In this document: positions 18,185 to 26,795 of the stretch, in pieces
Numbering within the stretch: position 1 is the stretch's first letter
Layout of the letters: every line of letters starts with the position of its first letter
NCBI RefSeq assembly: GCF_000308635.1
Contig: NZ_BAGD01000106.1
Location: 62,001-126,000, forward strand
Length of the DNA: 64,000 bases
Reading direction: 5' to 3'
DNA from: Nocardia otitidiscaviarum NBRC 14405
Lineage (GTDB): Bacteria; Actinomycetota; Actinomycetes; Mycobacteriales; Mycobacteriaceae
Notes under the pieces: generated by a model
What the model was told of the DNA's origin: nothing
The model's database searches: none
What the model saw: only the letters and a program-made list of their open reading frames with translations
Translations under genes and position numbers: made by a program

Positions 18185-19018
18185 ATGGAAATCGCCAATA
18201 TCGAACAGCACCGACTATGGAACGGCGCCGACGGCGCGCACTGGGCGGCACATCAGGCCCGGTACGACGCCATGGCCGCACCCGTCAACGCGGCCCTTTT
18301 CGACGCCGCCCGCATCCTGCCCACCGATCGGGTCCTCGATATCGGGTGCGGCACCGGGCAGACCACGAGGATCGCCGCCCGGCTCGCCGTGCGCGGCCAC
18401 GCGATGGGTCTCGACATCTCGGCCCCCATGCTGGACAGCGCCCGCCGGACGGCGGTCGACGAGGGTATCGACAACATCACTTTCGAACAGGGCGACGCTC
18501 AGGTATTCCCCTTCGCCACAGCGGCATTCGAGGTGGCGATCAGCCGGGCCGGGACCATGTTCTTCGAGGATCCGGTAGCCGCCTTCGACAATATCGGTCG
18601 TGCGCTGGTGCCGGGCGGCCGAATCACCTTTCTCTGCCACCGAGAACTGGACGAACGAGACAATCCGATTCTCGCGACGCTCATCGCGCATCTGCCCGCA
18701 GCCGACTTCGGCGAGCAGCTGTCCGCGGTGACGGACTTCGCCGACCCCTCCGTCGTCGACGCGATCCTCGACCGCGCCGGATTCGTGGATCGCGCCGCCA
18801 CCCCGGTGGCCTATCACGCCCCGCTGGGGCGAGATGCGGTGGACGCCACCGACTTTCTGCTCCGAGCCCAGTTGCGCGGCTTCGTCTCGTCCGCCGAACC
18901 GACGACGCTGCGCCGGATCCGGGATGCCCTCGTCACCGCCCTGCGCCCGTACGAGATCGACGGCGAAGTACGGCTGCCCGCAGGAGGCTGGGTCTACACG
19001 GGGAGCCGCCGATCCTGA
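18185..19018 (+). CDS. class I SAM-dependent methyltransferase
   Basis: A 277-residue soluble protein with the SAM-binding motif I VLDIGCGTG at about residues 50-58, the acidic motif II in GLDISAPML, and the ISRAGTMFF post-motif region. The overall organisation is that of Ubie/methyltransf_25 proteins. The substrate is unknown. The ATG at 18185 is used. The convergent alpha/beta hydrolase gene ends 6 bp after this gene. There is no operon partner on the same strand. Confidence 0.85.
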   Translation: MEIANIEQHRLWNGADGAHWAAHQARYDAMAAPVNAALFDAARILPTDRVLDIGCGTGQTTRIAARLAVRGHAMGLDISAPMLDSARRTAVDEGIDNITFEQGDAQVFPFATAAFEVAISRAGTMFFEDPVAAFDNIGRALVPGGRITFLCHRELDERDNPILATLIAHLPAADFGEQLSAVTDFADPSVVDAILDRAGFVDRAATPVAYHAPLGRDAVDATDFLLRAQLRGFVSSAEPTTLRRIRDALVTALRPYEIDGEVRLPAGGWVYTGSRRS

Positions 19019-19023
19019 CCGCG

Positions 19024-19809
19024 CTACTCGACCGGCTCTCCGGACACCTCACGCACGCCGGTGGCGTTCTCGATGACGCGGACCACCCGGGCCGGATCGT
19101 CGATCATCGGGACGTGACCGACGCCGGTGAGCACCTCGAACCGCGCACCGGGCACCCGTTCCCGCGCAATAGCGCCATTGACGTCGAGCGGCAGAATGCG
19201 GTCATGTTCCGACCAGGCGATCGTCATCGGGCACGGCACCGGGTCCAGCAGCGCGATTTCCTCGGTGGAAGCGAGGATGTCCATGGTCGCCGCACAGCCG
19301 ACCAGATCGTCCACGATGGCGGTGGCGTCCGCGCGGGACAGTCGCTCGCCGTGCTGTGCCACCTCGCGTAGCAACAGTTTGCGCACCGGTGGAACGGCGA
19401 GGCCCACCGGCGCGAGACGGTGCGTGACCGAGGCCAATCGGGCGAGCCACCGCAGTGTCGTGGTGCCGTGCGTCTGCTCCGCTACACCGGCCGTCCAGAA
19501 TCCGGCGGGCGACAGCGCACAGACGGTGCGCGCCCGACCACGCCGGGCGAGTTCCACCGCGATCCACCCGCCGAGCGAGTTCCCGGCCAGATGCGCTGTC
19601 TCCCAACCTTTCTCATCGAGCAGCCGCTCCATATCGTCGACCAGATCGCGAACCCGCACCGGCCGCCGCTCCAGCGGCACGCCACCCCGATGCCCCCGCA
19701 GGGTCGGCGCGAGCACCTCGTGGCGTTCGGAGAGGCTGGGCGACAATTCCTTCCACGCCCGCCCCGACATGGTCACACCGTGCAGCAACAGCAGTGGCGG
19801 CTTCGTCAT
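19024..19809 (-). CDS. alpha/beta hydrolase
   Basis: A 261-residue hydrolase with LLLLHGVTMSG (oxyanion HG), the nucleophile elbow GNSLGG with Ser at about residue 78, the acid in AWSEHDRILP, and His in GVGHVPMIDDP. This is a complete Ser-Asp-His triad of the lipase/esterase/epoxide-hydrolase-like superfamily. The ATG at 19809 has GGGAGGAGCC upstream, which decides against the longer open frame that runs into the AhpD gene. It is divergently paired with a carboxymuconolactone decarboxylase-family gene 115 bp away. The substrate is not determinable. Confidence 0.85.
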   Translation of the reverse strand: MTKPPLLLLHGVTMSGRAWKELSPSLSERHEVLAPTLRGHRGGVPLERRPVRVRDLVDDMERLLDEKGWETAHLAGNSLGGWIAVELARRGRARTVCALSPAGFWTAGVAEQTHGTTTLRWLARLASVTHRLAPVGLAVPPVRKLLLREVAQHGERLSRADATAIVDDLVGCAATMDILASTEEIALLDPVPCPMTIAWSEHDRILPLDVNGAIARERVPGARFEVLTGVGHVPMIDDPARVVRVIENATGVREVSGEPVE

Positions 19810-19924
19810 CCCGGCTCCTCCCGATCCACTTTCCCGAACTGTATCGCCGAGCGATGTCACACCCCAGCCGACCGCGTCGTCAACCTGTCGAAGCACCACG
19901 AACCCGAACAGGAAAGAGAAGACG

Positions 19925-20392
19925 ATGACCCGGTTCGCCCTGTACGAGAACGAAGTCGCCGCCAAGTTCACCAAGCGCCTGGTGACCGCGGCCCGCGTGA
20001 CCGACGATTCCACCCTGCCCAAGCCCACCCAGGAACTGGTGAAGATCCGCGCCTCCCAGATCAACGGCTGCGGGATGTGCCTGGACATGCACACCAAGGA
20101 CGCCGCGCATGCGGGCGAGACGCCGCTGCGCCTGGCCATGATCGCCGCCTGGCGCGAGTCGACGGTCTTCACCGAGGCCGAACGCGCCGCCCTCGCACTC
20201 ACCGAGGAAGGCACCCGGCTGGCCGACAACGGCCGCGGCATCTCCGAGCAGACCTGGTCCGAGGTCCGCAAGCACTACGACGACGACCAGATCGCCGCAC
20301 TGATCACCCTCATCGCCACCATCAACGCCTGGAACCGCCTCAATGTCATCGCGGGGCTGCCGGGCGGGGAGTACGTGCCCGGCCAGTGGTGA
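19925..20392 (+). CDS. carboxymuconolactone decarboxylase/AhpD-family protein
   Basis: A 155-residue alpha-helical protein with the AhpD-like redox motif INGCGMCLDMHTKDA (Cys at about 49 and 52, His at about 56). Such proteins act as alkylhydroperoxidase-like peroxidases or decarboxylases; the CxxC...H motif favours the redox role. The ATG at 19925 has AGGAAAG upstream. It is followed by a strong hairpin terminator (20404-20433), so it is probably monocistronic. AhpD-like proteins are frequent targets of ECF41 sigma factors, and one such factor is encoded about 2.6 kb upstream, but I see no ECF41 promoter here. Confidence 0.88.
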   Translation: MTRFALYENEVAAKFTKRLVTAARVTDDSTLPKPTQELVKIRASQINGCGMCLDMHTKDAAHAGETPLRLAMIAAWRESTVFTEAERAALALTEEGTRLADNGRGISEQTWSEVRKHYDDDQIAALITLIATINAWNRLNVIAGLPGGEYVPGQW

Positions 20393-20403
20393 GCCGGTTC
20401 CAC

Positions 20404-20433
20404 CGGCCGCTTCGGCACGCGCCGAAGCGGCCG
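20404..20433 (+). terminator. terminator of the AhpD-family gene
   Basis: A 13-bp perfect stem CGGCCGCTTCGGC with loop ACGC and its complement, starting 12 bp after the stop at 20392. Confidence 0.8.
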
Positions 20434-20576
20434 ACGCCCCTCACCTCAGGCCGTGACAGCGATGCGCCCGCCTCGGTCAGCGATGGACGCCGCGACCGAT
20501 CCGGGCGACGGCGAGACAACCCGCTCGTCACGCGCACTGCTAGGACCGCTGGCGAGCGTGCTTCCCGAGATCCGGT

Positions 20577-21461
20577 TCAGCTCGCATCGACCGGGGTGCG
20601 CCGCAATGCCTCGAGCAGATGCCGGACGACGGGGCCGGGCGGACCGGGCGGCACCGCGAGCGCCGTGGCCACCGATACTTCGGCCAGGGGAACGATCGCC
20701 ACTCCGGGCATGCGCGGCAGGGTGGAGACCGCGTAGAAAACCGTCCACGACGGTGTGCCGGAAGCGATTTCGGCGAGTGTCTGCTGCAAGGTGGTGAACG
20801 GCGGTCCGGCGGGCGGGGCGATACCGGCCGCTCGGCACGACTCGGTGATCAGGTCGTGGAACGCGGGATTGGCGGTGCGGTCGGCCAGTCGCAGCGGAAT
20901 GCGCCCCAACTGATCGAGTCGCAGCTCGGGACGCGCGGCGAGCGGGTGGGCGGCGGGAAGCGCCACGTACAGCGGATCGTCCCAGACCTCCAGCACCTCG
21001 AGAGCGGGTGCCCCGCGCAGGGCGCGCACCAGCACGGCATCCAACTCCCCCGACCGCACCGCGGCCAGTCGCTCGGCCGGAGGCAGCCGTCGGGGGCGAA
21101 CCCGCAGACGGGGCGCGATCGAGGCCAATTCGTTCAGGGCGCGGTAGACCCGATCGCCGGGTGCGTGGACGGTACCCAACCGCAGCACACCGTCGGTCCC
21201 CGCCACGATCTCGATCGCGGCCCCGCGCATGCGGTGCGCGGCGGCCAGTACCGCGCGCGCCTCCAGCAGCAGCCGCTCCCCCGGCCCGGTGAGCCGCACG
21301 TGCCGGGTCGACCGGTCGAACAGGCGCACCCCGAATTCGCGTTCCAGCCGCGCGATCTGCTGGCTCACCGCCGACTGCACGATGCTCAGCCGCTGCGCCG
21401 CCCGCCCGAAGCCGCCCTCCTCGGCCACGGCCACGAAGTATTCGAGCTGCCGCAGTTCCAC
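20577..21461 (-). CDS. LysR-family transcriptional regulator
   Basis: A 294-residue LTTR. The N-terminal winged helix-turn-helix is visible in LRQLEYFVAVAEEGGFGRAAQRLSIVQSAVSQQIARLE (about 2-40), followed by the linker helix and a periplasmic-binding-like effector domain. The GTG start at 21461 has GGAGG upstream; the longer frame lacks LysR sequence. It is divergent from a cupin gene 109 bp away, the usual arrangement for an LTTR and its target, so it probably controls the cupin gene and itself. The effector is unknown. Confidence 0.92.
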   Translation of the reverse strand: MELRQLEYFVAVAEEGGFGRAAQRLSIVQSAVSQQIARLEREFGVRLFDRSTRHVRLTGPGERLLLEARAVLAAAHRMRGAAIEIVAGTDGVLRLGTVHAPGDRVYRALNELASIAPRLRVRPRRLPPAERLAAVRSGELDAVLVRALRGAPALEVLEVWDDPLYVALPAAHPLAARPELRLDQLGRIPLRLADRTANPAFHDLITESCRAAGIAPPAGPPFTTLQQTLAEIASGTPSWTVFYAVSTLPRMPGVAIVPLAEVSVATALAVPPGPPGPVVRHLLEALRRTPVDAS

Positions 21462-21570
21462 CGCGCCTCCGACCGATCTGGATTCGTGATCACTGTGTGC
21501 GGTAACCGCTTCTGGTTCGCGCTTTCTTCCCGAGGTGCACTGGTATCGGCACCGAACGAAGGAGCAAGCC

Positions 21571-22047
21571 ATGTCGTCCACCACCGCCCTGATCGTCCCG
21601 AACGCGACCGCCGAAACCGTGGCGCTGCCGCACGGCGGAGCCTTCCATCTGCTCGCCGAAGCCGGTGACACCGCGGGTGCGCTGAGCGTCAACCGCCTCA
21701 CCCTCGGTCTGGGCGCGGACGGCGCCGCACCGCACCGTCATACCCGGTCCGCGGAGCTGTTCTACATCCTCGACGGCACCATGGAGTTCTACCTCGACGG
21801 TCGATCCACGACCGTGACGGCGGGCAGCCTGATCATCGTGCCGCCGGGCATGCCGCACGCCTTCGGCGCGGTACCCGACTCGACGGCCGACGTGCTCATC
21901 GTCCTCGGCCCCGGCGTCGACCGGTTCGAGTACTTCCGCCAACTCGGCCGAATCCAACACGGTCGGGCCGATTTCGCGAGCCTGCTGCCGGAACAACAGC
22001 GTTTCGACGTGCACTTCCTGCCCGATGCGAAGTGGCGTCAGAGTTGA
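21571..22047 (+). CDS. cupin-domain protein
   Basis: A 158-residue single-domain cupin. Motif 1 reads PHRHTRSAELFYILDG, with metal ligands His55, His57 and Glu62; motif 2 reads PPGMPHAFG, supplying the fourth ligand His. AAGGAG precedes the ATG at 21571. It could be a dioxygenase, isomerase or sugar/quercetin-binding protein, and the sequence alone does not decide. It is probably controlled by the divergent LysR regulator. Confidence 0.88.
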   Translation: MSSTTALIVPNATAETVALPHGGAFHLLAEAGDTAGALSVNRLTLGLGADGAAPHRHTRSAELFYILDGTMEFYLDGRSTTVTAGSLIIVPPGMPHAFGAVPDSTADVLIVLGPGVDRFEYFRQLGRIQHGRADFASLLPEQQRFDVHFLPDAKWRQS

Positions 22048-22230
22048 TGGCCGTTGCACGGCGGCATCACTCGGCCCCGAACCGGGAGACCGAATTCGCC
22101 GGGAACGGCGCGGATGTGCCGGACGCCGAAAATTCGGATGCGGCGGCCGAGTCGCCGCCGCTACAGTGGTCCACCGCGCCCGAGTGCACAGGTACCAGGC
22201 TCTCAGGGCGACCAAACTTCCCTCGCTCAC

Positions 22231-22270
22231 GATCGGAGCCCGCGCCGGATGTCCGGCGCGGGCTCCGATC
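22231..22270. terminator. strong terminator for the mca operon (and cupin gene)
   Basis: A 19-bp perfect stem: GATCGGAGCCCGCGCCGGA (22231-22249), 2 bp, then its complement (22252-22270). It lies 14 bp beyond the stop of the minus-strand membrane protein gene at 22285 and could also stop the plus-strand cupin transcript. Confidence 0.88.
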
Positions 22271-22284
22271 GGTTCGGGCGAGGC

Positions 22285-22566
22285 TCAGGAAGCGCCCGAT
22301 GATTCGTTCTTCCCGCCCTGCTCGACCGGCTCCGCCTCGGCCCGCACGGCTCCGGGGTCGGTGCCCTCGTCCGCCGCCTGATCCGGTTCCGGGTGCTCCG
22401 GGGAGAAGGTGGCGGGCAGGTTCTTGATGTGCTTGTTCATGCTCCAGATGAGCAGCACCGTGCCTGCCAGCAGCACCAGGACGATGACCAGCCCCAGCGG
22501 GGACGCCTTGCCGAACTCCGGACCGGTCGGGGTGCCGGGGGTCTGGGCGAGCAGGGCTGTGATCAT
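22285..22566 (-). CDS. small membrane protein downstream of mca (Rv1083-type)
   Basis: A 93-residue protein with a single membrane helix (LGLVIVLVLLAGTVLLIWSMN, about 24-44), then NKHIKNLPATFSPEHPEPDQ and an acidic C-terminal tail. Its ATG overlaps the mca stop by ATGA (22563-22566), so the two are translationally coupled. M. tuberculosis Rv1083 occupies the same place after mca. The function is unknown; the coupling suggests a role connected with mycothiol conjugate turnover or its localisation at the membrane. Confidence 0.85.
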   Translation of the reverse strand: MITALLAQTPGTPTGPEFGKASPLGLVIVLVLLAGTVLLIWSMNKHIKNLPATFSPEHPEPDQAADEGTDPGAVRAEAEPVEQGGKNESSGAS

Positions 22567-23459
22567 CGGGGGGCTTCCTCGTCGGCGTCTTCGATTCCGG
22601 CGAACAGGTCGGTCTCCGGGATGGCGGTGCGCACCCGGGTCTGGGCGAGTTCGAACTCCTCGGTGGGCCACAGCCGCTGCTGCATCTCCAGTGGAATCGC
22701 GAAGAACGCGCCGTTCGGGTCGATCTGCGTGGCGTGTGCGCGCAGGGCGTCGTCGCGCTGCGGGAAGTACTTGGCGCATTCGACCTGGGTGGTGACACGA
22801 GCCATGATATCGCCGCGCTCGGCGGCGTACTTGCGCATGCGGTCCATCCAGTCCTGCATGGGGAACGGTTCGCCGATGCGCTCGTACTCCTCGGCGAACA
22901 GTTCCAGCCGGGCCAGGCTGAAGCCGTGGTTGTAGTACAGCTTCAGCGGCGTCCACGGCTCGCCCGCGTCGGGGAAGCGCTCGGGATCGCCCGCGGCGTC
23001 GAACGCGGCCGCCGACACCTTGTGGCACATGATGTGGTCCGGGTGCGGGTAGCCGCCCATCTCGTCATAGGTGGTGATGACGTGCGGCTTGAATTCGCGC
23101 ACCACCTTCACCAGCGCCTCGGTGGCCTCGTCGAGGGGCACCAGCGCGAAGCAGCCCTCGGGCAGCGGCGGCAGCGGGTCGCCCTCGGGCAGCCCGGAGT
23201 CCACGAATCCCAGCCAGGTCTGCCGGACGCCGAGCGCCTTGGCCGCCTCCGCCATCTCCTCGCGGCGCACGTCGGAAATCCGGTCGAGAATGCCGGGGAT
23301 GTTCATGGCGGGGTTCAGGATGTCGCCGCGCTCACCGCCGGTGAGGGTGACGACGAGGACCTCGTGCCCTTCCGCGGCGTAGCGGGCCGTGGTCGCCGCG
23401 CCCTTGCTGGATTCGTCGTCGGGATGGGCATGCACCGCCATGAGGCGAAGTCCGCTCAC
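22563..23459 (-). CDS. mca: mycothiol S-conjugate amidase
   Basis: Cleaves mycothiol S-conjugates to GlcN-Ins and an N-acetylcysteine conjugate (mercapturic acid) for export, in the cytosol; this is the main mycothiol-dependent detoxification step. It is 298 residues, a zinc deacetylase of the PIG-L/LmbE family: HAHPDDE near the N-terminus (zinc ligands His12 and Asp15) and HPDH at 139-142 with the third ligand His142. GTG start at 23459. It overlaps the downstream membrane protein gene by 4 bp. The presence of mca fixes the organism as a mycothiol producer. Confidence 0.95.
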   Translation of the reverse strand: MSGLRLMAVHAHPDDESSKGAATTARYAAEGHEVLVVTLTGGERGDILNPAMNIPGILDRISDVRREEMAEAAKALGVRQTWLGFVDSGLPEGDPLPPLPEGCFALVPLDEATEALVKVVREFKPHVITTYDEMGGYPHPDHIMCHKVSAAAFDAAGDPERFPDAGEPWTPLKLYYNHGFSLARLELFAEEYERIGEPFPMQDWMDRMRKYAAERGDIMARVTTQVECAKYFPQRDDALRAHATQIDPNGAFFAIPLEMQQRLWPTEEFELAQTRVRTAIPETDLFAGIEDADEEAPR

Positions 23460-23596
23460 TTCTCGTTCACCTCACCGATCACAGTCTTCACCTCAATGCT
23501 CTCCGCCGGGTAGTCCAGGCAGGGGGTGTCAGATCTTCATTCCCTATAGTTCCATCCGATTGTTATTTGTTCCGACCTACCCCCCGGGAGCGCGCA

Positions 23597-24016
23597 GTGG
23601 TGATCCAGAGACCGGCCGACCGGTATGGAACAGCACCGCGCAAGGCCCCCCGATCGGTCCTGATCCTGCTCGGCGTTCTGGTCGTCGTCGCCGGTCTCGT
23701 AGTCGCCTACCTGGGCTATCGCCAGTACGGACCACAGGACATCGAGGCCGAGCGCATCGGCTACGACGTCATCGACGACTCCACCGTGACCCTCGACTTC
23801 AAGGTCACGCGTGCGGAGCCGAACAAACCGGTCGTGTGCTACGTTCGGGCATTGGACCCCGACCAGGTCGAGGTCGGCCGTCGCGAGGTGCTGATCGCGG
23901 GCTCAACGGACAAAACCGTCCGGATCGATACCGTCATCCGCACCTCGGCCCGTACGGGCGCGGCCAGCGTCTACGGTTGTAGCGACAAGGTACCCGCCTA
24001 CCTGCACGCTGGCTGA
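23597..24016 (+). CDS. DUF4307 single-pass membrane protein (Rv1081c-type)
   Basis: A 139-residue protein with an N-terminal membrane helix (SVLILLGVLVVVAGLVVAYLGY, about 20-41) and an extracytoplasmic beta-rich domain containing two Cys (VVCYVRAL, YGCSDK). These features and its place divergent from mca match the actinobacterial DUF4307 family, represented by Rv1081c. GTG start at 23597, with a second GTG directly after. The function is unknown. It precedes greA on the same strand by 244 bp. Confidence 0.82.
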   Translation: MVIQRPADRYGTAPRKAPRSVLILLGVLVVVAGLVVAYLGYRQYGPQDIEAERIGYDVIDDSTVTLDFKVTRAEPNKPVVCYVRALDPDQVEVGRREVLIAGSTDKTVRIDTVIRTSARTGAASVYGCSDKVPAYLHAG

Positions 24017-24221
24017 AAAGTCCGGTAAGCGACCCGCTTTGGCGCTTCTACCTGCGCATTTCCGAATCGTGCTAAAATGATCCGACACACGGTTCCGGAC
24101 CTCGGAGCCGTGTTTGCTGCATTGGCGGCCAGCGCTGTCGGGTACCTCCCCCAGAGATCGCTCTAGCCGCTCACTGTCGCTGTGCCCGCTCGAGGCGGTT
24201 TCGGCGACGGGTATCAGGGAA

Positions 24222-24237
24222 TCCCGGCATGCCGGGA
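24222..24237. promoter_or_regulatory. 16-bp palindrome in the greA leader
   Basis: TCCCGG-CATG-CCGGGA lies 23 bp before the greA start. It may be a small leader hairpin or an operator. Confidence 0.35.
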
Positions 24238-24260
24238 ACAACTACTAGGGAGTGATCGAG

Positions 24261-24755
24261 ATGACTGAGACGAACGTGACCTGGCTGACCCCGGAGTCGC
24301 ACGAGAGGCTCAAGGGCGAACTCGACGCGCTCATCGCCAACCGTCCGGTCATCGCGGCCGAAATCAACGAACGCCGTGAAGAAGGCGACCTCAAGGAGAA
24401 CGGCGGCTACCACGCCGCGCGTGAAGAGCAGGGCCAGCAGGAGGCGCGCATCCGCCAGCTGCAGGAACTGCTCAACAACGCCAAGGTGGGTGTGCCGCCG
24501 AGCAAGTCGGGTGTCGCCCTGCCGGGTTCCGTCGTCAAGGTCTACTACGACGGTGACGAGACCGATACCGAGACGTTCCTGATCGCGACCCGCGAAGAGG
24601 GTTTGGGCCGCGCCGACCTGGAAACCTACTCGCCGAATTCGCCGCTGGGCGGCGCTCTGATCGACGCCAAGGTGGGCGAGACGCGCGAGTACACGCTGCC
24701 CAACGGCAACACCATGAAGGTGACGCTGGTCAGCGCCGAGCCCTACCACAGCTGA
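24261..24755 (+). CDS. greA: transcription elongation factor GreA
   Basis: Rescues backtracked RNA polymerase by stimulating cleavage of the transcript 3' end. It is 164 residues, the mycobacterial length: an N-terminal coiled coil (RLKGELDALIANRPVIAAEINERREEGDLKENGGYHAAREEQ) whose tip carries the catalytic acidic pair in EEGDLKENGGY, and a C-terminal FKBP-like domain. The ATG at 24261 (MTETNVTWLT) has GGGAG upstream and is preferred over a GTG at 24252. It is followed by a strong terminator. Confidence 0.97.
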   Translation: MTETNVTWLTPESHERLKGELDALIANRPVIAAEINERREEGDLKENGGYHAAREEQGQQEARIRQLQELLNNAKVGVPPSKSGVALPGSVVKVYYDGDETDTETFLIATREEGLGRADLETYSPNSPLGGALIDAKVGETREYTLPNGNTMKVTLVSAEPYHS

Positions 24756-24776
24756 GGAAAGACCGCATCGGGCATC

Positions 24777-24808
24777 GCGGCCCCCGGTCCTCACAGACCG
24801 GGGGCCGC
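24777..24808 (+). terminator. greA terminator
   Basis: A 13-bp perfect stem GCGGCCCCCGGTC, loop CTCACA, complement to 24808, 21 bp after the greA stop. Confidence 0.88.
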
Positions 24809-24926
24809 ACTCGATAGTGGGCGCGGACAGCACGGCTCGGCGAACCGAATACCGCGATGACCCCGGGGTGGGTCGCCATGCCGCATGGCGTGGCCGGCCC
24901 GGGAGGTGCCCCGCTCGTCGAACGCG

Positions 24927-24961
24927 AACGGCCGCATCGGATCTCCTCCGATGCGGCCGTT
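24927..24961 (-). terminator. metB terminator
   Basis: A 15-bp stem AACGGCCGCATCGGA, loop TCTCC, complement TCCGATGCGGCCGTT, 18 bp beyond the metB stop. Confidence 0.85.
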
Positions 24962-24979
24962 TCGTGTACATGGATCCGG

Positions 24980-26125
24980 TCAGGCCAGCGCCTGCTCGAT
25001 ATCGGAGAGCAGATCGCTCACATCCTCGATGCCCACCGACAGCCGGACCAGGTCCGCCGGAACCTCGAGGGCCGAGCCCGCCGTCGACGCGTGCGTCATC
25101 GCGCCCGGATGTTCGATGAGCGATTCCACGCCGCCCAGCGATTCGGCCAGGGTGAAGATCTTGGTGCGGGCGCAGAAGTCGAGTGCCGCGTCCTTGCCCC
25201 CGTGCAGGCGCACCGAGATCATGCCGCCGAAGCGCCGCATCTGCTTCTGCGCCACGGTGTGCCCCGGGTGCTCCGGCAGCCCCGGATAGATGACCTGGGC
25301 GATCTTCGGATGGTTGGCGAGGAATTCGGCCAGCGTCTCGGCATTGTCGCAATGCCGGTCCATGCGCAGGGCCAGCGTCTTGATGCCGCGCAGCGTCAGG
25401 AAGGCGTCGGTGGGGCCGGGAACCGCGCCCGCGCCGTTCTGCAGGAACGCGAACTTGGCGTCCAACTCCTGGTCGTCGGTGATGAGCGCACCGCCGACCA
25501 CATCGGAGTGCCCGCCCAGGTATTTGGTGGTCGAGTGGATCACGATATCCGCGCCCAGCAGCAGCGGCTGCTGCAGATAGGGCGAGGCGAAGGTGTTGTC
25601 CACCACCAGCTTCGCGCCGCCCTGGTGCGCGACCTCGGCGATGGCCGCGATATCGCCGATGTTCAGCAGCGGATTGGTCGGGGTCTCGATCCACACCAGC
25701 TTGGTGTTGGGGCGCATGGCCCGCGCCACCTCATCGGCGTCGCTCACCGCGGCGACCGAGTACTCGATGCCCCATTCGGTGAACACCTTGTCGATCAGCC
25801 GGAAGGTGCCGCCGTAGGCGTCGTTCGGGATCACCAGGTGATCGCCGGGCCGCAGGGTGGCGCGCAGCGCGCAGTCGGTGGCGGCCATGCCGGAGGCGAA
25901 CGCCCGCCCGTAGCTGCCGGACTCCAGCGCCGCCAGATTGGCTTCGAGAGCTGTCCGGGTCGGGTTGCCGGTGCGCGCGTACTCGTAGCCGCCGCGCATT
26001 CCGCCCACTCCGTCCTGCGCGAAGGTGGAACTCGCGTAGATGGGCACGTTCACCGCACCGGTCTGAGGGTCGGGGTCGAACCCGGCGTGCACGGCCCGTG
26101 TGGAGAAACCCAGCTGATCGCTCAT
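24980..26125 (-). CDS. metB: cystathionine gamma-synthase
   Basis: A PLP enzyme of transsulfuration that joins O-acylhomoserine (O-succinyl or O-acetyl) and cysteine to cystathionine on the way to methionine. It is 381 residues, Cys/Met metabolism family: YEYARTGNPTR, FASGMAAT (phosphate-binding), and the PLP lysine in HSTTKYLGGHSD at about residue 201, with GIEDVSDLLSDIEQAL at the C-terminus. It corresponds to Rv1079. With cbs 6.6 kb away it links methionine and cysteine metabolism in both directions. Confidence 0.94.
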   Translation of the reverse strand: MSDQLGFSTRAVHAGFDPDPQTGAVNVPIYASSTFAQDGVGGMRGGYEYARTGNPTRTALEANLAALESGSYGRAFASGMAATDCALRATLRPGDHLVIPNDAYGGTFRLIDKVFTEWGIEYSVAAVSDADEVARAMRPNTKLVWIETPTNPLLNIGDIAAIAEVAHQGGAKLVVDNTFASPYLQQPLLLGADIVIHSTTKYLGGHSDVVGGALITDDQELDAKFAFLQNGAGAVPGPTDAFLTLRGIKTLALRMDRHCDNAETLAEFLANHPKIAQVIYPGLPEHPGHTVAQKQMRRFGGMISVRLHGGKDAALDFCARTKIFTLAESLGGVESLIEHPGAMTHASTAGSALEVPADLVRLSVGIEDVSDLLSDIEQALA

Positions 26126-26250
26126 GAGCCGAGTCTATTGCGCGTGCCGATCGCCCCGAATTCGCGGTGGGTGCACGCCGCGCGACGGCCGCGGGTCGTC
26201 TCGGGGACGATCCGCCGCCGCGATCGGCCGGTGGTGGTAGTACTGGGCTC

Positions 26251-26664
26251 ATGAGCGATGCGAACGCCGACACCCCGCAGCCCGACGCCGACGTCATCGA
26301 GCTGGCCACCAAGATCTTCGATCTGGCTCGCCAGGGCGATGCCGCCACCCTCGCCGCCTACCTGGACGCGGGCGTCCCCCTCGACCTCACCAACGCCCGC
26401 GGCGACGGCCTGCTCATGCTCGCCGCCTACCACGGCCACCGCGACGCCACGAAGGTCCTGCTGGACCGCGGCGCCGACCCCGACAAGACCAACGACGCCG
26501 GCCAAACCCCGCTCGCGGGCGCGGTCTTCAAGGGCGACGCCGACCTCATCCGCGACCTCCTCGCCGCCGGAGCCAGCCCCGACGCCGGCGCCCCCACCGC
26601 CCGCGAAGCCGCCGAGATGTTCGGCCAAACCCACCTCCTCGAACTCTTCGGCCCACGCGCCTGA
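26251..26664 (+). CDS. ankyrin-repeat protein
   Basis: A 137-residue soluble protein with about three ankyrin repeats: ARQGDAATLAAYLDAGVPLD, AAYHGHRDATKVLLDRGADPD and AVFKGDADLIRDLLAAGASPD, each with the family helix-loop pattern. The ATG at 26251 follows a spacer with no strong ribosome site. Bacterial single-domain ankyrin proteins of this size are usually cytoplasmic interaction partners; no ligand can be named. It is divergent from metB. Confidence 0.88.
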   Translation: MSDANADTPQPDADVIELATKIFDLARQGDAATLAAYLDAGVPLDLTNARGDGLLMLAAYHGHRDATKVLLDRGADPDKTNDAGQTPLAGAVFKGDADLIRDLLAAGASPDAGAPTAREAAEMFGQTHLLELFGPRA

Positions 26665-26795
26665 TCACCGTTCGACACCGCAGCCCGCCCGCGCAGACAG
26701 GTGCTCGCGGTGGCGGTCGGCTGGCGACGCGACATCTATCGGGGGTTGTGATCGGGGGCGTTGTGGCACCGGGCTCACCCTCATAGGCTGGCGCA

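Noticed and set aside
24171..24979. Minus-strand open frame over greA and the metB end
   Set aside because: It has no ribosome binding site or domain, and it overlaps greA and the metB terminator.
26126..26250. SAM or other sulfur riboswitch before metB
   Set aside because: Only 125 bp and no conserved riboswitch segments are visible.
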